A DNA stretch of 56,702 bases from a virus, in IMG/VR virus record IMGVR_UViG_3300049846_000236, positions 1-56,702 of that record. The stretch is one strand, 5' to 3'. Position 1 is the first letter of the stretch. The number at the start of each line of letters is the position of its first letter. The notes under the pieces were generated by a model. The model had not been told where the DNA came from. It ran no database searches and saw only the letters and a list, made by a program, of their open reading frames with translations. The translations under genes were made by a program, and so were the position numbers. Below are positions 52,930 to 56,702 of this stretch, one piece after another.

Positions 52930-53787
52930 ATGAAGAGGATCACACTGATTCTTAGCACCATGCTAGTAGCATTTCTTATGGGTGGTTCCTGGGCTTGGGC
53001 CGGGGAAACTCCTTCGTCCGATGACGACTGTACCACTGAAACTACCGGTTGGGTTCTTGAATCGCCCGGCCAGGATTGGACCCAGGTAGATCAGCGCACC
53101 GTTGTCGATGAGGAAGCCTGGGACGAGACTGTTGTTGATGTAGAAGCACAGCATTATTCTCTAAAAGGCAATTCTGGAATCGGAAAGGACGAAATTCCAG
53201 TGTTTCCTGCTGATTACTGGCAGGCCAACGCGCCATTAGAGCCACACTATCAGGGACACGGACTACCAGCATCGAATGTTGATGGCAGCGATTATATAGA
53301 AGGTCAGTCTGGCCTTCACTATACATCACAGGGCTCCGAGGGTCTTCGTGACTGGTTCTACTTCCAGGCGGAAGAGAGCCACGTTGTGCATCACGATGCT
53401 GTGACACACGAAGAGTTTGTATTTTCCAAGACAACGTGTGATAACCCGCACCCGCAGACTATTGCTTTGCGTGCTCACAAGTCAACGTGTGAGGGGAACT
53501 TCATGGCTACCATCACTATTACTACGCTTGACGGAAAGGTAATTTCTAAAGAGCGTAGCAAGTGGGTTAAGGTATCTAATCTCACCCATGCTCAGAAGGT
53601 TCAGTTGGAGTGTCTGACTCCGATCAAGCCTGAACCTACGCCAGACAAGCCTGAGGGGGCTGTGCCGGTCGCTGAGGAATTGCCCCACACCGGAGGCAAC
53701 CTCGCCCTCGCTGGAATTGCTGGGGCTCTCCTGGCAGCGGGAAGCGGCCTTGTGTGGTTTAGCCGCCGCCGCTTGACAGACGTGTGA
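52930..53787 (+). CDS. secreted LPHTG cell-wall-anchor protein
   Basis: 285 residues. Signal peptide (KRITLILSTMLVAFLMGGSW, with an AWA-type cleavage site near residue 24), extracellular region with repeated histidine and acid-rich segments (VDEEAWDETVVDVEAQHYSL, VVHHDAVTHEEFVF) and a four-cysteine distribution, proline-rich linker (PIKPEPTPDKPEG), then LPHTG near residue 250, a hydrophobic helix and a basic RRR tail. That is the complete sortase signal. The product should be attached to the host cell wall by host sortase during infection. ATG 52930 has GGGAGG upstream; longer frames lack the signal-peptide position. A surface role such as blocking superinfection is plausible. Confidence 0.82.
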   Translation: MKRITLILSTMLVAFLMGGSWAWAGETPSSDDDCTTETTGWVLESPGQDWTQVDQRTVVDEEAWDETVVDVEAQHYSLKGNSGIGKDEIPVFPADYWQANAPLEPHYQGHGLPASNVDGSDYIEGQSGLHYTSQGSEGLRDWFYFQAEESHVVHHDAVTHEEFVFSKTTCDNPHPQTIALRAHKSTCEGNFMATITITTLDGKVISKERSKWVKVSNLTHAQKVQLECLTPIKPEPTPDKPEGAVPVAEELPHTGGNLALAGIAGALLAAGSGLVWFSRRRLTDV

Positions 53788-53801
53788 GTAGATGGTAAGA
53801 T
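53773..53801 (+). promoter_or_regulatory. promoter of the tRNA/RNase P RNA cluster
   Basis: TTGACA (53773-53778), 17 bases, TAAGAT (53796-53801) preceded by TGG. The -35 lies inside the last codons of the LPHTG gene. A small hairpin (GTGAGT 53837-53842 with ACTCAC 53855-53860) lies between the promoter and the first tRNA. Confidence 0.75.
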
Positions 53802-53867
53802 AGATCCATCATCTTGTTGCGAAACATGATAAGGCCGTGAGTGGGGGCTAAAATACTCACTCATCAC

Positions 53868-53938
53868 GCCAGATTAGCATAGTGGCAGTGCGGTGCTCTT
53901 GTAAAGCATTGGCGACAGTTCGATTCTGTCATCTGGCT
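53868..53938 (+). tRNA. tRNA-Thr (anticodon TGT)
   Basis: Full cloverleaf: acceptor GCCAGAT/ATCTGGC, D stem GCAT/GTGC, anticodon loop CTTGTAA on a GTGCT/AGCAT stem, T arm GACAG-TTCGATT-CTGTC. 71 bases, no encoded CCA. Reads ACA and possibly other Thr codons by wobble. Confidence 0.93.
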
Positions 53939-53939
53939 C

Positions 53940-54030
53940 GGTCGTGTAACGTTATTGTTGGCTCCGTGCGGTGCCCGGTCTTGATCACTCTGGGTAAAAA
54001 GCCAAGGCGGGTTGAGTTCCCCCCACGATC
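53940..54030 (+). ncRNA. structured RNA of unknown type with tRNA-like outline
   Basis: Located between two threonine tRNAs. The ends pair as GGTCGTG/CACGATC (53940-53946 with 54024-54030, one G-T). Inside are TTGGCT/AGCCAA (53958-53963 with 54000-54005), CCCGG/CTGGG (53974-53978 with 53990-53994, 11-base loop) and a T-arm-like helix GGCGGG/CCCCCC with a TTGAGTT loop and one mismatch. There is no normal D arm or 7-base anticodon loop. It may be a degraded tRNA or an unusual small RNA. Confidence 0.45.
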
Positions 54031-54033
54031 TAT

Positions 54034-54104
54034 GCCTCTTTAGTTTAATGGTAGAACATCTGTTTCGTAATCAGATAGTCGGAGTTCGATTCTCCGTCGA
54101 GGCT
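54034..54104 (+). tRNA. tRNA-Thr (anticodon CGT)
   Basis: T arm CGGAG-TTCGATT-CTCCG, anticodon loop TTCGTAA, D-arm region AGTTTAATGGTAGAAC. The outer five acceptor pairs (GCCTC/GAGGC) are sound, but the inner two (T6, T7 against C, T) are mismatched, and the last anticodon pair is T-T. It might function poorly or after modification. No encoded CCA. Confidence 0.82.
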
Positions 54105-54175
54105 CGTGAATAAATATGACGGACTCACTCTGGCAGAAAAAATGTTAGCCGTGGCATTGGAGCCCGTAGAAGAAC

Positions 54176-54394
54176 TTGTGACCGAGGCACCGCAGGAAAC
54201 TGAGGAAAGTCCGGACTCCTAAATGGAACCGTGTGGCCAGCCCTTAATCAGGCCCCACTAAGCCGAAACTTAAAAAGCAATGGTGCAGGGTAGGAGCAAC
54301 CTCAAGCAGATATGGCGTGCCATTTCGTTTACATATCGGGTAGAGGGCAAAGATGGATGGTGCCTCTCGACAGAATCCGGCTTATAGGTCACAA
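54176..54394 (+). ncRNA. rnpB: RNase P RNA (compact)
   Basis: Catalytic RNA that removes 5' leaders of precursor tRNAs. The hallmark GAGGAAAGTCCGGACTCC (54202-54219) and ACAGAATCCGGCTTA (54370-54384) pair to form P4: AAG and CCGGA (54207-54209, 54211-54215) with TCCGG and CTT (54376-54383), leaving the universal bulged U at 54210. Supporting helices: P1 TTGTGACC/GGTCACAA (54176-54183, 54387-54394), P2 GAGGCACC/GGTGCCTC (54184-54191, 54359-54366), a tiny P3 CAG-GAAA-CTG, and P5 CTCCTA/TAGGAG (54216-54221, 54291-54296). AGATGGATGG (54351-54360) fits a conserved core block. About 219 nt, far shorter than the usual 340-400. No protein subunit gene was seen. Confidence 0.93.
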
Positions 54395-54422
54395 TTCATG
54401 TAACTACTAACAAGGGAAATAA

Positions 54423-55367
54423 ATGTTTACAACCATTTTGCTGGCTGTACTTATTCTTACAATTATCGTCGGTGTTATCGTTTGGGGTCGCATTGATGCT
54501 TCCCAATCGGCAGACCACGAACTTACAAAGAAAGTTGTTGGATGGTCTACTGTTGGTGTTGGTGTGCTGACAGCGGCTCTTCTTATTTTCTCGACACTTG
54601 TTATCGTTCCGACCCGCGAGGTGGGTATTAAGTTGACCTTCGCCAAGCCTGTCGGTACATTGTCGAATGGTCTGCACGTCAAGGCCCCCTGGCAGAGTGT
54701 TGAGCACATGGATGCTGCCATTCAGACGGATAACCACGTCAAGGACGGTGGAGAGACTTCTGACGGTTCGCATAGCCTTTCTTGTGTGACCACCCGCATC
54801 GCTCACCAGGCTGTCGCCTGCGTAGACGTTACTATCAGGTGGCGTATTATTGACGACCAGGCGGCGCAGTTGTTCCAGAACTACCGTACCTTCGGAAATG
54901 TTCGGGACTCTCTAGTAACTCGTGACCTTAATTCAGCAGTGAATGCCACTATGGAAACATATGACGTGCTTTCTGTTGATGAGAACGGTCAGGCTACCGC
55001 GCCTGAACTGTCAGAGGTCGCTAAGTCTGTCATGGAGGAAATGAACGCTCAGATTGGCGATCAGATCGAGGTTCTACAGGTTATTATCCCCGTTGTCCAC
55101 TTTGACGACGCCACTCAGAGTCGCGTCAATGCTCTACAGAGCCAGATTGCTCAGACCCGTATTGCAGAGCAGGCAGAGCGTACCGCTATTGCCCAGGCCA
55201 AGGCCAACAAGGAACTCGCCGCTTCGGTTTCTAACGATCCAAACGTGCTAGTGTCTAAGTGCCTTGATCTTCTGAACGAGTCTATTACTAAGGGGTATCC
55301 CCTTCCAGCCGGGTTCTCCTGCTGGGGTGCATCTAGTGCTATTGTGGTACCATCTGCTAAGTCATAA
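54423..55367 (+). CDS. band-7/SPFH (stomatin-like) membrane protein
   Basis: 314 residues. Two N-terminal hydrophobic segments (about 5-22 and 39-62), then an SPFH domain (VPTREVGIKLTFAKPVGTLS, DVTIRWRIIDDQAAQLFQNY) and a charged helical region (AQTRIAEQAERTAIAQAKAN) ending in a short hydrophobic tail. Family members form ring-like assemblies on membranes. Its role in phage biology is unclear; membrane protection or organisation at late infection has been suggested for relatives. ATG 54423 follows AAGGGAAAT. It lies directly behind the RNase P RNA with no terminator between, so both may be on one transcript. Confidence 0.85.
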   Translation: MFTTILLAVLILTIIVGVIVWGRIDASQSADHELTKKVVGWSTVGVGVLTAALLIFSTLVIVPTREVGIKLTFAKPVGTLSNGLHVKAPWQSVEHMDAAIQTDNHVKDGGETSDGSHSLSCVTTRIAHQAVACVDVTIRWRIIDDQAAQLFQNYRTFGNVRDSLVTRDLNSAVNATMETYDVLSVDENGQATAPELSEVAKSVMEEMNAQIGDQIEVLQVIIPVVHFDDATQSRVNALQSQIAQTRIAEQAERTAIAQAKANKELAASVSNDPNVLVSKCLDLLNESITKGYPLPAGFSCWGASSAIVVPSAKS

Positions 55368-55382
55368 CCAGAAATGTGATAA

Positions 55383-55400
55383 ACTAGTCTGTAGACTAGT
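55383..55400 (+). promoter_or_regulatory. palindromic operator-like site
   Basis: ACTAGTCT and its complement AGACTAGT separated by two bases. It lies between the band-7 stop and the ribosome-binding site of the 50-residue gene. A dimeric regulator could bind it; as RNA it would form a hairpin with almost no loop, so a DNA site is more likely. Confidence 0.45.
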
Positions 55401-55422
55401 CTAACACAGGAGGTGTTTATTT

Positions 55423-55575
55423 ATGGCAGCAGAAACAGCAGCACAGCGTTACGCCCGTGATTGGGCTTCGCAGAGCACGGAACGCAAGGACCGTGGACTT
55501 GATGCACAGCCAAACGAGCGCACCGACCGTCTTTACGTTCACAACGGATCGACTTCGGTTAACAAGAACAACTAA
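55423..55575 (+). CDS. very small protein of unknown function
   Basis: 50 residues, beginning MAAETAAQRYARDWASQSTE, hydrophilic with many Arg, Asp and Asn. AGGAGGTG eight bases before the ATG is a strong ribosome-binding site, which makes translation likely despite the small size. It lies 33 bases before the third threonine tRNA. No motif recognised. Confidence 0.72.
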   Translation: MAAETAAQRYARDWASQSTERKDRGLDAQPNERTDRLYVHNGSTSVNKNN

Positions 55576-55582
55576 ACCGCCC

Positions 55583-55604
55583 GGTGGGTGCGGTAAAACC
55601 CACC
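55583..55604 (+). other. hairpin between the small gene and the tRNA
   Basis: GGTGGGT (55583-55589) pairs with ACCCACC (55598-55604), loop of eight bases. No T-tract follows, so it may be a processing signal rather than a terminator. Confidence 0.4.
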
Positions 55605-55608
55605 ACTT

Positions 55609-55682
55609 GCCAGCGTAGTATAACGGTATTACACAAACTTGGTACGTTTGTGAAGGGAGTTCGACTCTCCCCGTTGGCTCCA
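55609..55682 (+). tRNA. tRNA-Thr (anticodon GGT)
   Basis: Acceptor GCCAGCG/CGTTGGC (one G-T pair), anticodon stem CAAAC/GTTTG with loop TTGGTAC, T arm GGGAG-TTCGACT-CTCCC. Unlike the other two it is followed directly by an encoded CCA. Reads ACC and ACU. Confidence 0.9.
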
Positions 55683-55702
55683 TAAAATTTTGGAGGGATA
55701 TT

Positions 55703-56062
55703 GTGGAAGTAGTTGCTTTAGTTGTATCAGTAGCGTCCCTTATCCTCGTATTGCGTATTTTAAAGACTGAAAGAGATCACAACGTAGAGGTTGTGAGGGA
55801 ATTAAAGTCTCTCGACAAGAAACTGGATAACCAGGAGAGCACGGTCGGAAATCTGTCTAGTAGGCTTAGTCTGTTGCTTAGGATGCTCCGTCAGCACATG
55901 AAGGATGGGGAAATTTTGGTGCAGGTCGGTACAGCGAATGACAGGAAATTGATCAACGCTCTACAGGCTGCCGGAATTTATGTACAGTTCGACGAGTTCC
56001 CTCAGACAGAATTGGGTAGGTCTAAAGTTATTGCAGAAATGTTGCATGGAGAGGAGATCTAA
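55703..56062 (+). CDS. small membrane-anchored coiled-coil protein
   Basis: 119 residues. An N-terminal helix (VVALVVSVASLILVLRIL) anchors it, followed by a coiled-coil region (VVRELKSLDKKLDNQESTVG) and a C-terminal alpha/beta part (GIYVQFDEFPQTELGRSKVI). The start is GTG 55703 with GGAGGGA upstream. It has the layout of an i-spanin-like or other envelope protein, but no such identity is clear. Confidence 0.65.
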   Translation: MEVVALVVSVASLILVLRILKTERDHNVEVVRELKSLDKKLDNQESTVGNLSSRLSLLLRMLRQHMKDGEILVQVGTANDRKLINALQAAGIYVQFDEFPQTELGRSKVIAEMLHGEEI

Positions 56063-56253
56063 TGGATAAGGTTTTCATCTTCAAAGACGTTGCCGGGGAA
56101 TACCGCTGGACACGCAAATCTGCCAATGGTAGAATCGTAGCAGACTCCTCAGAGGGCTACAACAACAAGGAAGATTGTGTTGATATGGCTTTAAGGATCA
56201 ACAAGGGCGCAGAGTTCTTTGTTGACGGCGTTTCGATTGCTAAGAGCCTGTGA
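56062..56253 (+). CDS. DUF1508 (YegP-like) small protein
   Basis: 63 residues with the characteristic pattern FIFKDVAGEYRWTRKSANGRIVADSSEGYNNKE (positions about 5-37 of the protein), in which W, N, G, SxGY are the family residues. Such proteins have an alpha/beta fold of unknown function and occur in bacteria and phages. Its start overlaps the preceding stop. Confidence 0.82.
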   Translation: MDKVFIFKDVAGEYRWTRKSANGRIVADSSEGYNNKEDCVDMALRINKGAEFFVDGVSIAKSL

Positions 56254-56320
56254 ATTGGCTCCCGTCGATAGTTCTGGCTTCTGAGTTTTACATTGTATAC
56301 CTACAAGTGACAGGAAGGTT

Positions 56321-56686
56321 ATGAGAATTCTCATTACCGGCGGTCGTAACTGGACCGACAGGGAAACAATTATGCACGCATTACTAGAGGCCGCTCGTGG
56401 ACTTCATTGGGAAGATGTGACCGTAGTACATGGGGGCGCTCCTGGTGCAGACACAATTGCTGCTGAACTAGCGCATGGATTCGGTATGAATGTAGAAATA
56501 CACATGGCTAATTGGCAGGAATTTCATCGGGCAGCCGGTCCCATTCGCAATCAGGCGATGGTAGATGCTGGTGCCGATATCTGTCTGGCGTTTCTGATGC
56601 CCAATTCTAAGGGTACCGCCGACTGTGTTCATAGGGCTAAAAAGGCCGGAATCAAGGTTAGGGAGTATTACAGTGAACAAGTTTAG
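56321..56686 (+). CDS. SLOG-family protein (YspA/DUF2493-like)
   Basis: 121 residues. ILITGGRNWTDRETIMHALL, VVHGGAPGADTIAAELA, GPIRNQAMVDAGADICLAFL and SKGTADCVHRAKKAG are the canonical SLOG (LOG/DprA-like Rossmann) signatures: the GG-x-N-W-x-D turn, the HGGAPGAD loop, and IRNQ. The fold binds nucleotides or their derivatives and is common in phages. Catalytic activity is not established. ATG 56321 follows GGAAGG. Confidence 0.88.
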   Translation: MRILITGGRNWTDRETIMHALLEAARGLHWEDVTVVHGGAPGADTIAAELAHGFGMNVEIHMANWQEFHRAAGPIRNQAMVDAGADICLAFLMPNSKGTADCVHRAKKAGIKVREYYSEQV

Positions 56687-56702
56687 GAAAAAGCCAGTAG
56701 TA
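56673..56702 (+). CDS. start of a small phage protein, cut by window edge
   Basis: Ten codons from GTG 56673 (MNKFRKKPVV) overlapping the end of the SLOG gene, with GGGAG upstream. The start is typical of a widespread phage protein family beginning xKFRKKPVxIEA, so the frame is likely real. The rest is outside the window. Confidence 0.55.
   Translation, partial: MNKFRKKPVV

Noticed and set aside
54106-54222. 38-residue frame from GTG 54106 through the 5' part of the RNase P RNA
   Set aside because: It reads an acidic peptide with a plausible composition, but the only upstream GAGG lies inside the tRNA acceptor and the second half is fully explained by conserved RNase P RNA sequence. A dual-use frame is not excluded.
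56254-56320. Short palindrome TTGTATACCTACAA before the SLOG gene as a promoter or operator
   Set aside because: Only five-base arms and no convincing -35/-10 pair; the remaining intergenic sequence is unremarkable.

Overview
The window is part of a large tailed (siphovirus-type) actinobacteriophage genome. The evidence is a complete HK97-type head module, a tail module with a 2,335-residue tape measure, a phage-type replication block, a putative holin and cell-wall enzymes, tRNAs and many 4-bp gene overlaps. The class II (B12-dependent) ribonucleotide reductase, the fibronectin-rich tail proteins, the stomatin-like protein and an LPxTG-type protein fit a phage of Actinobacteria, perhaps Streptomyces or a relative; the host is inferred. 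No terminase, integrase or CRISPR array was seen.

Bases 1-51801 are read from the minus strand. From the left edge rightwards lie a DNA polymerase III alpha fragment, a small membrane protein, a single-stranded DNA-binding protein, primase, DnaB-like helicase and small accessory genes (1-6465); putative holin, metallophosphoesterase and HNH nuclease (6465-7796); tail tip and fibre genes (7793-20362); tape measure (20362-27369); tail chaperones joined by a -1 frameshift (27366-28084); major tail protein and head-tail joining genes (28186-31646); a 1,845-residue repeat protein with a PhoD-like phosphatase domain (31698-37235); small structural genes, major capsid, protease/scaffold and portal (37239-44418); a LamG-type protein, a peptidoglycan peptidase, the reductase and a glycosyltransferase (44476-51801). 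Transcription of this arm therefore runs right to left.

From 51928 onward all genes are on the plus strand: a leaderless small gene, a membrane-anchored lysozyme-like protein, an LPHTG surface protein, an RNA-gene cluster, a band-7 membrane protein and small genes ending in a SLOG-family protein. The RNA cluster holds three threonine tRNAs with anticodons TGT, CGT and GGT, a tRNA-shaped RNA of unknown type, and a compact RNase P RNA of about 219 nt with the conserved core and matching P1, P2, P3, P4 and P5 helices. This phage-borne RNase P RNA is the strongest candidate for an unusual system: the phage appears to carry both tRNA precursors and the catalytic RNA that trims their 5' ends.

Other notable points are a helicase reading frame with no ATG, GTG or TTG start for its N-terminal domain, a nested scaffold start, a fibronectin domain apparently split across two genes by an intervening gene, three genes placed exactly where leaderless mRNAs would start, and about 45 copies of a 21-residue repeat in the PhoD-domain protein.
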